This document shows, piece by piece, positions 49,751 through 61,500 of a stretch of 64,000 nucleotides of DNA. The DNA comes from Stomorhina lunata (taxonomy: Eukaryota; Arthropoda; Insecta; Diptera; Rhiniidae). How positions within the stretch are numbered: the first letter of the stretch is position 1; each line of letters starts with the position of its first letter. The stretch lies in the NCBI GenBank assembly GCA_933228675.1, contig OW121741.1, positions 131,329,290 through 131,393,289 of the forward strand. The letters run 5' to 3'. The notes under the pieces were generated by a model that was not told the DNA's origin, did not search any database, and saw nothing but the letters and a program-made list of their open reading frames with translations. The translations under genes and the position numbers were made by a program.

Positions 49751-51541
49751 ATTATCTACCTTTATAGGAAATTACCGGCATGATATAGGGTGCTGATGAC
49801 ACTATTGGATGAATTCAGGTCGAAGAGCACTTCCTCAAGACCAATTCTGGTAAAACATCATGTCTGGGAGACTTGTTTATCTTGAGATACTACACATCCC
49901 TTTTAACGACACGAGCTTGAAAGAATATGTTGGGCTTAGTGACAGATAATCTTTCAAGGCAATTAATGGCACTGCTGTCCGGCAAGTGTGAATTACTTGT
50001 AAATAATTCAGCCAAGAGCTTTATCAATTGAGGAACTAGCACTATCCATATCCGTTTAAAAGGGCACTGATTTAAAGGTATACGTAAACCAATGACCAGA
50101 AGGTTTTACTGTCCATGGGAGCAGTAAAATTAGTGCTGAAGTAATAACTTCAGCACTAATTACTCGTACAGAGTTTTTTTCGTACCTAAGATTAAATCTT
50201 TCATTCCCAGAATTATCACATGACATTAACATTGGAATGGAATTTTTGTTAAAGTACATAGATCCTCTGCTCTTATGATTACCGATGCCATTGAAACCAA
50301 CCACACACATTCCAAGGCACGGTTTGTCATGTTTAATTGAATACCGGGCGATTTAGTGACTCAGAAAATAGTTTTAAACTTGCCAAACCGGCTAAGTACT
50401 ATTGAAGTATGGTTTCCATCACCCGTTGGCCATGGTAACATTCTGGATAAAATAAATAATATTCCCAACAACATGGACTACTGTGTAACCAACTAACGTA
50501 ACCTATGGAGATGATGGGTTTCTGAAGAATTAGTATCCCTTTAATTAGGAATGAAATCAGTTTTAAGCTCCTTGATTTATGCAGTGTTCTTCAGACCTAG
50601 ATATCGGATATTTACAGGGCGACCAAGTGGCTACGACAGAGATATTCATTTTCATATCAATAGTCAGTACACTATAAAATCCCTTTCTAGTGTCTTTACG
50701 ACATCTGTTCCCACTCGCCAATGTCGGGCATCTCAATTTTTGTTTCCTAGTCATAACAATGTACCTGACAATATATCTGAGGATAAACTTGCGAAATATC
50801 AACTTTTCCTGAGAAGGGAGGATGTTGACCAATTCAAGGTTTGCCGCTATCCGCCTTCAAATCATTAATAAGGCAATCTCTTTTTAGGTCAACCCAGAAC
50901 ACCTCACTGAAACCATTTCTTCTAGTTCAAAGCAAACATGGCCCATTTACAATAAGAAACATTCAAATTTATTGGTATCTATTCCTCGCCACTGACTTCG
51001 CGAGTTAATCTCAACCCTCACTGGCACTGCGCTTTTAAGTTACATGCCAGAAGACTTGTAGCTACTGCCGTGGTTGTCATTACATTGTGGAGGAAATGAC
51101 AGTTACTTACCTCCTCTGACACTGCCAATATCTAGCAAATCTTAGGGGTCTGCATCTGGGTGCATTTTCTGCACGATTTATCTGATCTATCGTACATTTG
51201 TAAATGTTTGCACATATTTATTGTAGCTACTGGTTGGCTCCAGTTAGCCTTTCACCACTGACAGTCTAGAAATCTTTTTTTTCTAATCAATCCCCTGCAG
51301 GCAACACAAAGGGACCACTTCAGGAACTTAAGGATTAGCCATCTGCCTAACCTAACCTATGGATGGAATGGTGAAGCCAAGTGAAACTATGAATATTAAA
51401 AGTAATTTCCAAGGATCTTTGTTATAGAGTTGGAACAGACATCGTAGTTTGATATGGAAGGTTCCAATTCCGCATTTTGGCTTCTATTAAGAAGTCCAAA
51501 GTACAAACCCAAAGGCAGTTAATTTCTGTATCATTCCTTAT
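49751..51541. other. Intergenic sequence, probable old transposon debris
   Basis: No supported gene. Frames at 50056-50310 (minus) and 50551-50868 (plus) are open but unrecognised. The segment ends with CCTAACCTAACCTAT at about 51346-51360, which may be a retroelement tail. A perfect palindrome lies at 50128-50161. Confidence 0.4.
50128..50161. other. Perfect 15-bp inverted repeat with 4-nt loop
   Basis: AATTAGTGCTGAAGT (50128-50142), loop AATA, and its exact reverse complement (50147-50161). AGTAA before and TTACT after would extend the stem past a small bulge. This is a strong cruciform or RNA hairpin candidate of unknown role. Confidence 0.85.
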
Positions 51542-51903
51542 ATCCCAGTAAGAAAAAAGGTTTATTCTCAAATTGAGAATGATTTGAAAATAAACCATTT
51601 TTCAAAGGTCAAACGTTTGATACTGATTTGAGAATAATAGCGTTCTCAACAAAATGGGGACTTTATTCTCAAATCGAGAAATGCCTTTATTCTCAAATCA
51701 TTATCAAACATCATTCTCAAAGATTTTTCAAATGTGGATATCATCTACACGTGGAACATAAATAAAATGGCGTTGTATTTTTGAGTTTGTTTATTTTGTT
51801 TTTTTGAAAACGGTGCATCATATTTGAATTCGTTTGCTTTAAATATAATTTTTTTATTGTTAGGTAAAAAAAATGTTAAGAAACAACGAAAATTCAGTTA
51901 CGC

Positions 51904-52499
51904 ATATGAATTAGAGCTGCAAAACTATCGATAGTCGGCACCATCGATAGTTTCGATAGTTTGAGTAAAAACTATCGATACTATCTGATCTTTTTAAGTG
52001 CTAATTCTGGCAGTAAAATAAGAACTTTAGAGAAATAGATTACAAAATATTCCGCTCATTGACTTCAATTGTGTAATAACTAGATTTAGATTTAAATTAA
52101 ATAAAACATTTTGCTGCACTACTTACTCCAAATTGCAGCGTCACTTGTAAAGAAAACGAAGTCTATTTGGTTTAAGTCGACACTTGGCCGCCGCTGTCGG
52201 CTTAATGTGAACAAATTAATTAAATTACATTAAACAATTTTTATAACAATTTACTTCTACGACACGTTAAGCAAATACTAAAATACTTAACTTGTCTTGC
52301 TGAAATGCAAAATATAGAAATTTTAATTTGCAGTCGGCTAAAAACCTGCGTTAAATTTGTTGAAAATTTGATTTTGGCTACATTTAATCGACTTCGTATA
52401 TTTGCCGATAGTATCGATAGTGAAAAATAACAATCGATAGTCAGTAAAAAATAAAACTATCGATAGTACTATCGATTGTTTTGCAGCTCTAATATGAAT
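51904..52499. mobile_element. hAT-type MITE (580 bp) with 8-bp target duplication
   Basis: ATATGAAT at 51904-51911 is repeated at 52492-52499. Between them the element (51912-52491) begins TAGAGCTGCAAAACTATCGA and ends with the near-exact reverse complement GTTTTGCAGCTCTA. Both subterminal regions are packed with ATCGATAGT motifs in both orientations. An 8-bp duplication and short terminal repeats are the hallmark of hAT elements. No transposase frame, so it depends on an autonomous partner. It is inserted inside the larger 51542-54236 element and is therefore younger. Confidence 0.88.
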
Positions 52500-52911
52500 A
52501 TTATTGAATTTTTAATCTTGACATTTTTTAAGCAAGGTTTTATGGTCAAATATGGATCAATTTTAAAAAACCCGAAAGAAATAACGAATTTCTTTGAAAT
52601 GCAATGCCATTCCATTAAAATATCTTAAACATTATTTTTTTTAATGTTTGAAAAAAAAAAAATTGAAATAACCTAGTAAAACTTTTCATTACTAAATAAT
52701 GAGTTAAACAGTTAAACTATTGAACACGAACTACTTACTCATTCGCTGTTTAAGTCATTACATTAACATGGGGATGTCATTGGAGGCAAGTACTTACCAA
52801 TTGCAGAATGACTTGGGTAAGCAATTTGAAAGCAACAACAACAACAGCAACAACTTTTTTGTTGTTGTTTTATTAAAAACATATATTTTTAAACGAAATA
52901 CATAATTTTTT

Positions 52912-52985
52912 TTATGATCTCATGGGGGCTCGAACCCAGACCCTCCGACTGCTAGGCAGAGACTCTTCCACTGAGCTACTTCATA
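52912..52985 (-). tRNA. tRNA-Ala(AGC)-like sequence, probably a pseudogene
   Basis: On the minus strand a 74-nt cloverleaf-like sequence has an A box TAGCTCAGTGG (52978-52968) and a B box GGTTCGAGCCC (52936-52926), both full consensus matches, and an anticodon loop CTAGCAG with anticodon AGC. Defects: only five of seven acceptor pairs form (TATGA/TCATA), the first pair is T-A, and the anticodon stem has one mismatch. No T-run terminator follows. It lies inside the 2.7-kb inverted-repeat element, so it may be a captured or tRNA-derived (SINE-like) piece. Confidence 0.55.
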
Positions 52986-53449
52986 TGTTGAAAAGTTAGC
53001 AGCTTATAATTAATATAAACAATTTTTATTTTTAGATCCAAAATCATGTGAAAATAACTTTGTTTTTCCCTGCTTTTTTTTTGCTTTGTTGTAATTTTTG
53101 GAAAAATATTTTTATACGATTTTTTGTAATTATTTTAAAACTTTGTTAAAATTATTTCAAAACTTAAACAATTTAAATCTTCTTTTTTGTATAAGTTTTT
53201 ACATAAGATTGAATCTTACTTACTTAACTGTTACAACCTGTTAAGGTCAAAGTCCGAACATATTTTAGAATTCCATGGATTTCGATTTTGTGCGAATATT
53301 CTCCAATTTTATAGGCCAAGCTTTGAAAAATGTTCCTCTACTTGGTCTTTCTATCGAAGTTTCGGACATCCTCCTCTAACATTAGGTAGTGGGACATTTC
53401 AATTGTAATTTTATCCTCTTCATTGTATTTTTTTTCAAGAGAGGGTTAC

Positions 53450-53665
53450 TAGCCCGTAATCCTAACCCATTTTTATCGATCTTATGGGACAACTCTCGGA
53501 ACATGTTAACTCACAATATTAATGGGTGTTAAACTATCTCCCCGGGTGATACCATGAGGAGGTGTGTGTCCACAGTTGAGATGAAGGATGACCCAGATAA
53601 GTTGGGCTTACCAAGTTAAGACCAATTAGAATCGTGTTTGGTATTCAACATCCCCTACATAATCA
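53450..53665 (+). repeat. Dispersed repeat fragment, family also at 33536-33785
   Basis: CCCCGGGTGATACCATGAGG, then TGTCCACAGTTGAGATGAAG, then GATGACCCAGATAAGTTGGG and CCAAGTTAAGACCAATTAGA correspond in order to the reverse complement of 33620-33735. It lies within the 2.7-kb inverted-repeat element, either as part of it or as an insertion. Confidence 0.55.
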
Positions 53666-53807
53666 AAATTGACTCATGATGGTATTTTTTCATTAACGTG
53701 AGTTAGTTTTACAAATTTTTTTTACAGAAGATAATATTTAAGTTCTTAAAATTCAAAAATCATTTAAAAAGACTCTTTTAATAAAAAAAAAAAAACTAAA
53801 AAAAATT

Positions 53808-53850
53808 GTTGCCCTTGGTGGGATTTGAACCGGGGCCATTCAGTTTAAAT
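53808..53850 (-). other. tRNA 3'-half-like sequence
   Basis: GGTTCAAATCC (minus strand of 53831-53821) resembles a B box, and TGGTGGG/CCCACCA-like context follows. The T stem pairs poorly and no A box or D arm was found upstream. Marked only because a second tRNA-like piece in the same element is notable. Confidence 0.3.
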
Positions 53851-54339
53851 TACCATCTTAATTACAAATAAGTACTTCTGTAATAACTTATTATTTATTC
53901 GGATGGTATGTTGTAGTCGTTACAAGGTAACCAGTTATCAGAGTACTTGCCATTACCAAAGTTTTGCTGGGAAGGTTTGATATCAAATTTATATAACACC
54001 ATTTTTCAAATTATTCTCAAATCATCTTAGGGTTTGATAATGATTTGAGAATAACCTTTATTCGCAATTTGAGAAACTATCATTTTTCAAACGTTTATTC
54101 TCAAATGAACCCTCATTTGAAATTGAATGAGAATCTCAAACATCTGTTCAGGTTTGAAAAAAGTTTGAAAAAAACATTTGATATCAAATGTAAAAGTCAT
54201 CATATTTCAAACGTTTGACACTGTTCTTACTGGGATGTAGATGTGGTTCGAATGACCACAAGCAAATTCGATCAGATACTAAATTGTTTTACATACATTC
54301 AAGAATAATCATACATTTTTTTTATGTTAACAAATTTTT

Positions 54340-54600
54340 ATAAAAAGCTGACAACACTGAATCTGAGAATAACGGCGCTGAGAGAGTATCTTTTAGTACC
54401 GCTTTTACTCTGAGATACAAAAAATAAGTATCTTTTTCTGCCATTTACAAAGGCGCGCGCTCTCTGGTCTCTCTCTTCTATGCGACAGATACAATTTTTT
54501 GAATTTTCAATTTTAGTCATTGAGTAAATCGCGATGAATATGCATCGTTAAGGACGGTTACGTACGCGTTTTTTCCTCATAAATGAAGAAAAACAACAAC
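54340..54600 (+). promoter_or_regulatory. Promoter-like region with GAGA/CTCTC motifs
   Basis: GCTGAGAGAG (54373-54382) and CTCTCTGGTCTCTCTC (about 54459-54474), together with GC-richer GGCGCGCGC in otherwise AT-rich DNA, precede a long A/CAA-rich stretch. This resembles the promoter-proximal region of a fly developmental gene. No start site can be fixed. The minus frame at 54338-54520 is not convincing. Confidence 0.35.
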
Positions 54601-55680
54601 AACAACAAAAAATCAACTATAAAATAAATAAAAGGTTTGTGTATGTAGTTATTATCTTCTATCTAAAATAAATAAATGAAAAAATAAAAAAAACACTACA
54701 TACACAGTCGAAGATACAAAAATGTACATACACAGATATGACAGCAACAACAAGAGAAGCAGCAACAACAACAAGAAAATATTCATCATCAACAGCAGCA
54801 ACAACAAGATTCAAATGAAAAGAATAATACAGTAAAAATATAAAAATAATTTATCTAGTATAATTAAAACAATTTCAACTACAACAACAACCAGCAAGAA
54901 ATTACACAAAAAAAAAATAAAAGAAAATTAATAAAAAAAACAAATTACCACAAAAAATCGAAATAATACAAAAATTAATTCAAATCAAGAAAAAAAGAAA
55001 ATTAATTGAAATTGAAGAAAATTGAAAAAAAAAACAACAAAAAGGAAAATTCAATTGAAAATTAAATTAATTAAAAATTACAAAATACAACAAGAAAAAT
55101 TAATTGAAAAAAGTGAAGAGCAAGTGGCAAGAAAAATTCAAAATTCAAATGAAAAGTATTGAAATGTATAAAAAAATATTAAAAAATTTTAATAAAAAAA
55201 TTATTTAAGTGTAAAATAAATTATAACCATTAAAATTTATTATAAAAAAATAGATCCAAAAAGTGTATAAAAATTTTAAATAAAATTTTAAATAATACCA
55301 CTTTGAAAGAAAAAGAAAAAAATCATTCTAAAATTTAAAGAAAATTTAAAAGTCTTTAAAAAAGTGAATATTTAAATAATAATTAAATTTAATATTTAAA
55401 AAAAAATATTTCTTTTTGTTTTTAAAATTTCTTTTATTTATTTAAAAATATATTTTTGTGTATTATTCAATAAATATGTTATATTCTTTTTTCCATAATT
55501 GTGATTTAAATTCTTATTTTAGTGAATGAAATTCACTTAAATCTTTAAAAAAATCTAACAAGAAAAAATCTTTAAAATTAAAGAAATAATTGAAAATAAT
55601 CGAAAAAATCCGTTTTCGCAAACGTAGAAAAACTAACGCGTCTGTTTAACGGTTCCCAAATATTGGTCTTACATTTTTAG
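54560..55680 (+). other. A/CAA-rich leader-like sequence
   Basis: CAACAACAACA-type runs at 54590-54610 and 54740-54810 and extremely A-rich DNA to about 55600, without an open frame. The composition resembles long fly 5' untranslated leaders. Assignment to a gene extending right of the window is inference. Confidence 0.3.
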
Positions 55681-56439
55681 CATCCTGGTCTGTTGGAGGT
55701 TTTGTTAACTTGAGGATTATATAAAACAGTTCAAAACCAGGACACTAAAAAAAAATCACAACTTTTTTTGCCAAACCCGCTATAAGAGGATTACTGAAAA
55801 GGGTAAGACTGAAATAATTTTATTGGACTATCAAGAGACCTATTAAATATAAATTTCTTATTATTGAAGAACGAATTTTAGACCCAGGGGATTTCGAAAC
55901 TGAAATATGTACTTCTGCTCGATTTTAAATTGTTATATTTCTGTGGTTTAGTACCAAAACGGGCTAATGTAAATTTTATGCTGTTTCGAGTTAATCATTG
56001 CATTAGATTCCAACAGCTTATCTCTAACTCAACTCAGAACAGATTTATAAGGGCAATATTACTTTGATTTTTTATGGAAAATTAAAACTTTAAATCAAAT
56101 TTTCTCAAAACTAATATTTTTGACATTGGCCCTTTTAGCACTTAGCCACAGATTTATTTTATTATATTTCCGATTTTTTTAGTTTTCAATTAAACGTAGT
56201 TATATTCGATTAAACTCAATGAAGTTAAATTGATGATCATCACTACAATTTGACAACTCGACTGTGTTCGCTAAGTGCTGATGACGTCCTGTGGCGGGAC
56301 AGAAATTGCCATCCACGGAGTAGCATTCGAAAATAATTTGTTTAAGTTTTTCTCCACAATATTACTTTCAAGTTAATAATTTGAAAATTAAAAATGAACT
56401 CAAGCCTGATTAAAACTAATTTTTAAATTAATTAATATA
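55681..56439. other. Unique sequence, nothing recognised
   Basis: AT-rich, no open frame or repeat supported. Confidence 0.4.
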
Positions 56440-57250
56440 AAAATTCGAATAATTAACTCGCAAAATTATTTCGAAATTATCTGTTTTATTTCAGAATTTT
56501 ATAGTTATATTCCAGAAATTTCTAATTGAATTTCATAAATTTTCATTCTTATGCTATATTTTCCAATTGGATTTTATTTTTATTTAAGAACATTTTGATC
56601 GTAATTCAGAAATTACCTTTTGAATTTCAAAATGTTCCAATTGGATTTTAAACGATTCTAATTGCAAATCAGAAGTTTTTAATTGTATTTCAGAGGTTTC
56701 TAAATGTAATTCAGAAATTTCCATTTAAATTTCAGAATTTTCTAATTGTATTTTTTTTTTGTAGTTCGGAATTTTCTAAAAGTATTTTAAAATTTCATTT
56801 TTTTTTAATATTTTTCATTTGAGTCTTACCCCCAAATTTATAAACCAATTTTAAAATTATAAAAGGCTTATTGTACGTATTTTGTATGGAAAATTTGAAT
56901 TATAAGCTTGTCATAGTCTTTTTTTCGATTATGAATTAGGGGGTTAGAATTTTCCATTGTATTTGTTTCAGAATTTTCTAATTATATTTCAGAAATTTCT
57001 AATTGAATTTTAGAAATTTCTACTTAAGATTGAAAATTTTGTAAATGTTGTTCATAAGTTTTTTATTGTATTTTAGAAACTTTCCTTATATTTCAGGAAT
57101 TAATAATTGTATTTCTGAAATTTTGATTTGTATTTTAGAAAAGTTTATTTTTATTTCAGAATTTTCCATTTGTCCAAGAAATTTTTAAATTTTTTTTAGA
57201 AACAAATTTAATTTTAAAATACGAAAGAAAAATTCTTAAATACAATACAA
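56440..57250. repeat. Degenerate tandem repeat (TTTCAGAAATTTCTAATTG)
   Basis: Diverged units of about 25-32 bp built from ATTTCAGAAATTTCTAATTG run through this stretch with interruptions around 56820-56950. The same motif reappears in reverse near 57540-57560 and 57845-57875. Confidence 0.65.
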
Positions 57251-57299
57251 ATTTCGGAAATATAACAGAAAAAATCTGGGATATAAATTGTGTTCCCTT

Positions 57300-57850
57300 G
57301 TGACGACGAAATTACTCAAAAACTAGTCCAAATTTACCCAAAACTCAATCAAATGTGTTCAGGTACTTTATTTTGGTTTAAGTCTTTACTTAATTCTGAT
57401 AGTAGTTTTTTTGGTGTTCCCGTATTTTTGGGTAAGTTTTGTGGTTTGAAAGTGTAAATCCTAAAATATTTTTTTTTTGTCCGAACTTACCAGAAAGTGA
57501 AGAAACGGTAAAAAAATTTAAAATACTGCTTTTTTTTTAATTCTGAAATATAATTGAAAAATACAATTCTTCTGAAATTTCAATTAGTCGACGAAAACTC
57601 ACCCAAATCTGTTCAGGTTCATTGTTTTGATTTGAATCTTTACTTAATTCTGATAGAAATTTTATTTCCCCTCTAACTAAAAACTACACAGATTTTTTCT
57701 TTGAGAAAGTTTGGGTAACAAACTGAAATTTTGGTGTTTTGCGTTCCCGTACTTTTGTTTATGTTTTGTTGTTTGAGAGAGTAACTCCCAAATTATTCTC
57801 TTTTGTCCGAACTTACCCAAAAAGTAAAGAAACATAATTAAAAATTCTGA
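57300..57850. repeat. Tandem duplication of a ~250-bp segment
   Basis: Copies at about 57305-57520 and 57585-57840 share TCTTTACTTAATTCTGATAG, GTTCCCGTA, TTTTGTCCGAACTTACC and GTGAAGAAAC/GTAAAGAAAC in the same order. They have diverged by substitutions and indels. No coding potential; the minus frame 57677-57919 overlaps it. Confidence 0.6.
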
Positions 57851-58284
57851 AATACACATAATAGAAAAATACAATTCTTCTAAAATTTCTACCCGTATTT
57901 TAAAAAGTTTTTCTATCATTCGAAATATTTAAATATTACTTTAATAATTTTCAATATAAATTCAATCTCAAAAGTTCGAAAATATATGCATTTAAGCAGG
58001 AAAATAGACTGAATCGTGAATCGTCGACGAAAAACTCGGTTCGGCTTTTCCGTCGACTAATTTATTTAAAGAAGAAATTTGGTTTACACTTTTTGTCGGC
58101 TTTAGGAAAAATTTTGTCCAGAAACATTTTCCGACTCCTTCATATTTTAAAGATAGTCATTAGAATTTCTACTTTTAAACGCGCGATGTCACATATATCG
58201 ATTTTTGTACTATATTTATATATCGAATATTAAATACAATTATTAAATAATTTACTAATCAACATTTATTTTTTTTCTTTTCAG

Positions 58285-58525
58285 CTTAAAAAAATACAAA
58301 TCGATAAAACGAGGAATAACCCATCAAAACCACAACAGCATTAAAAAGAAACCTTGAATATATCGCGAAAAAACGTGCGCGTTTCGTAATAATCGGTTCG
58401 ATAAAAGTTGATATTTAAAAATGTCGCATAAAAAGTATAAATGAAAAAGTCTTATTTTAAACAAATGCGCTCGAAAAAATGTCGGAGGTTATTAAATTAA
58501 AATGAAATAAAGTGAAAAAATAAAA
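58285..58525 (+). other. Candidate untranslated internal exon
   Basis: Preceded by the strong acceptor TTTTTTTTCTTTTCAG (58269-58284) and followed by the strong donor AAAA|GTAAGT at 58526. The 241-bp interval is A-rich, contains several ATGs that open only very short frames (for example seven codons from 58420), and so looks like a 5' untranslated exon of a gene extending to the right. No protein evidence. Confidence 0.4.
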
Positions 58526-61500
58526 GTAAGTAGTTTTTTCAACTGAGTTTGAATAAGCATGACTCGTAAATATAAATAAATTTCTATCAAAATTAATAAT
58601 AACCAGAGCATGCTCAATCGGCGTTAAGCACTACAGCATTAACCTGCTGTCGATGTAAATCAATAAAAACATTTTAAATAGACAGCCTCTGCCGTTCTCT
58701 GAAACACTGAAAGATTTAATAAAGTCGATCCGAAAAGTATATTTGAAAAACAAGATGCCCGTTCTATTTCTATGGGAACTAAATCAAGATTACTATCGCC
58801 TGATTATCCCTTGGCGGCTAAAAAGTCTTTAGGTAGTGTTCATACTAGTCAAACTTTACCATTTCTAAAACCATGCAGGGAATCGCTGAAAAATTAATGT
58901 CTTTCTTGTATTCCCAATTGGATACAGATGATTCTAAAGAAACTTTTGAAGTATTCAAATGCCAAATGATCTACCGGTACCTAAAAGGCCTAATGCAGGC
59001 CATACACTCTGCGACTGTTTGTACAACTTTAATCGTATTTTGCGCTCATAAAGTTAAAACATATAGTGGATAAGTTCGTCTGAATCGATCATCGCGGGGG
59101 CTGTGGTTTAATATCCAAAGCGGGTAGAATGTGCGATACATTGCCTGTATCTTTTTTTCGAATGTGGAGTTGCATTGCAGCCGGGTGCCGTACCCATAGA
59201 CCAGCAAGAGTTAAGACAGTTCTCCGCTCCTAACCAAGGGGGGAATCATGAGCAAACAATATGTTTCTGAATTGGCACTCTGAAATTTCAAAGTGTCATG
59301 TATGTCACACTTGTCATGCATGACAATTTTTCGTAGTAAGGGGTGTTGGTAAACACTTAAAATATCCACCTTGTGTTAGATCACTGTGAAGTTAGGCCAT
59401 CATGGCAATACAAATCTGTATAGATCATATGGTCATAGGTGAAAAGTAAATGAGTTTTCAATGTCAACTTAATTCTCGTTTTCAATTTCGCTTAAGTGTT
59501 CAGTTGAATAAATGATCTTAACTACTGACATTTACCAATGGGTGACACGGTGTGCTGACCAAGTCCATGGTAGGACAGAAAATGCAATATTCAACTATGT
59601 GTAACATAGTTTTTTTTCAGTATTTCTACTAATTATTTATCTAATAAAAATTTAATATATTTATAAATTATATTTGACTTTGTATTACAAACTAGTTATT
59701 AAGTAAAATTATAAGCCTGATATAATTAAGTTTAAACAAAAATCATTTTATCGCTGGATACCATAAAAATAGAGTTATAACAAAATAAAAAAATGAAAAC
59801 AATTTGGGCAGATCAGCAGAACAAAATCTGTTATAGATCTTCAAAAAATTATATTTTTTTTAATTACTAGAATTTAAAAAAAAAATACGAAATGATAAGT
59901 AAAATTAAAATAAATTTAAAATTTAAGAAATTTTATGAAAAATTGCAAACTAAAAAAATTGTGAATCATATAATTAATTGAAATACATTGGATCGTTCGA
60001 CGACAGACCGGAACTGTGATATAACTAAAAATACTTAAAAAAATTCTAACATAAAAAATATAACCTTTTATATATTTTTGGAAAATTTAAACATTTTTAA
60101 TAGTGTGACACATATTATAAAATATAATAAATCAATAAAAATTTAACACAACGACTAAACAAAATTAATGTAATAATTTCACAATAATTATTAAAATTAA
60201 ACTAAATAAATCAAATTAATGGCTAACAGTGGAAAAAACCAAAGACCCAGAAAATTTTCAATATTTATTTAATGTTGTGTGCTAAGCAGCAATCAAATAA
60301 TATGTGTGTACACCCAGAAAAATAATTGCAAAAATTAAAAAAAAAATCGATTAAATTTTGTGCGATGGAAAAATAACGTCTAACAACGACCAATAACAGT
60401 GAACGAATAAAGAATCCAACGAAAATGGCACAAAAATTGTATGTGAAATACAAACGCATAAACTTAAACACATACAGATACAACGTAAAGCTACAACGGA
60501 TACTACTTTTTTTACTTCATAAAAAGCAGCTGAACTACAAGAAAGAAAGCCACATAAATACAAAATACACTGTGTAACTGTATGAGAATGAGTGTATGAA
60601 AAATTTTAAGAGAGTATATGAAGAAATAAAGGTGTATGAAATAAATTACAGTACAGAAGAAAAAATCAGAAATATTCTTATGAAAAATAATTATATAAAT
60701 AAACCCTATACACAAAAAGCCTACGTGTAAAATAAAAAATGACATCTCCCCCATAAGCCCTTAACTCTTAAAAGAAGGGATACAAATAATAAAAAAGGGA
60801 ATATTTAATGATTTCCCTATATAAACAGAAAATAACAATAATAAAATTCCATATTAAACACTCACACACTCTAACACACAGAGAAAAAACAAACATTTAC
60901 TGCATTAAAATAAACATTTCATATATACACACTCCAACGTCTCTCTCTCTCATGTACACACATATCCTCCAAAAATCCTCTACTAACTCATTCACTTACT
61001 CACTTAATTGTTTTATATAGAAGAGATTAAAGAAAGAAGAAAAAAAAACAACATGAAAAACTACTTTATTTTGTTTGTATTTTTTTTTCTCTGAGTGTTT
61101 TTTCACGAAAACGAAAGAGCTAGTCTTATGGGTTTGTATTAAGTGCAAAAGAGTCAGAAAAACAATAGAGAAATAAACTAAAATGATGTGTAAATGTGTG
61201 TGTATATTTTAGTATCTGTGTAGTTTACTAAAGAAGAAAAAACTAAAAAAAAAACAGAGTAATCATCAAATAATATCAAAATGAAAAAACAGCTAAACTA
61301 CTTGCCATAGTTGTCGTTGTATGATTTTTTTTTGTCATTATTTTTTTGCAAGTGTAGTGTAAGTTGGTCTATTCCCTTCATACCGCTCGCTTCTCCAACG
61401 ACACAACTACAAAATTTAATGTTTATAACGTAAATAATCTGTAGAATAAAAAAAAATCCAATGTTCTTTTGTACACTGGGTTTAAGAAAAGGGGAGTTGA

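Larger units (their letters stand above)
51542..54236. mobile_element. 2.7-kb terminal-inverted-repeat element, non-autonomous
   Basis: ATCCCAGTAAGAA (51542-51554) is exactly inverted at 54224-54236. The subterminal 200-250 bp on both sides share TCAAACGTTTGA palindromes and multiple TTTGAGAATAA and TCTCAAATCATTATCAAAC motifs, in inverted order. There is no transposase frame, so this is a non-autonomous DNA transposon or foldback element. It carries a nested hAT-type MITE, a tRNA-Ala-like sequence, a tRNA-like half and a dispersed repeat. No convincing target duplication was seen beyond the ends, so the exact borders and superfamily are open. Confidence 0.7.

Noticed and set aside
50551..50868. 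105-codon plus frame and its antisense partner (50563-50832)
   Set aside because: Neither shows a recognised motif; surrounding DNA is transposon debris. It could be part of an old element, but this cannot be supported.
58873..59073. 66-codon plus frame
   Set aside because: Open but short, no recognised domain, no splice context; may be old insertion DNA.
60265..61020. Several overlapping hydrophobic or K/T/H-rich frames on both strands
   Set aside because: Composition artefacts of A-rich DNA with CACACA and CTCTCT simple stretches.
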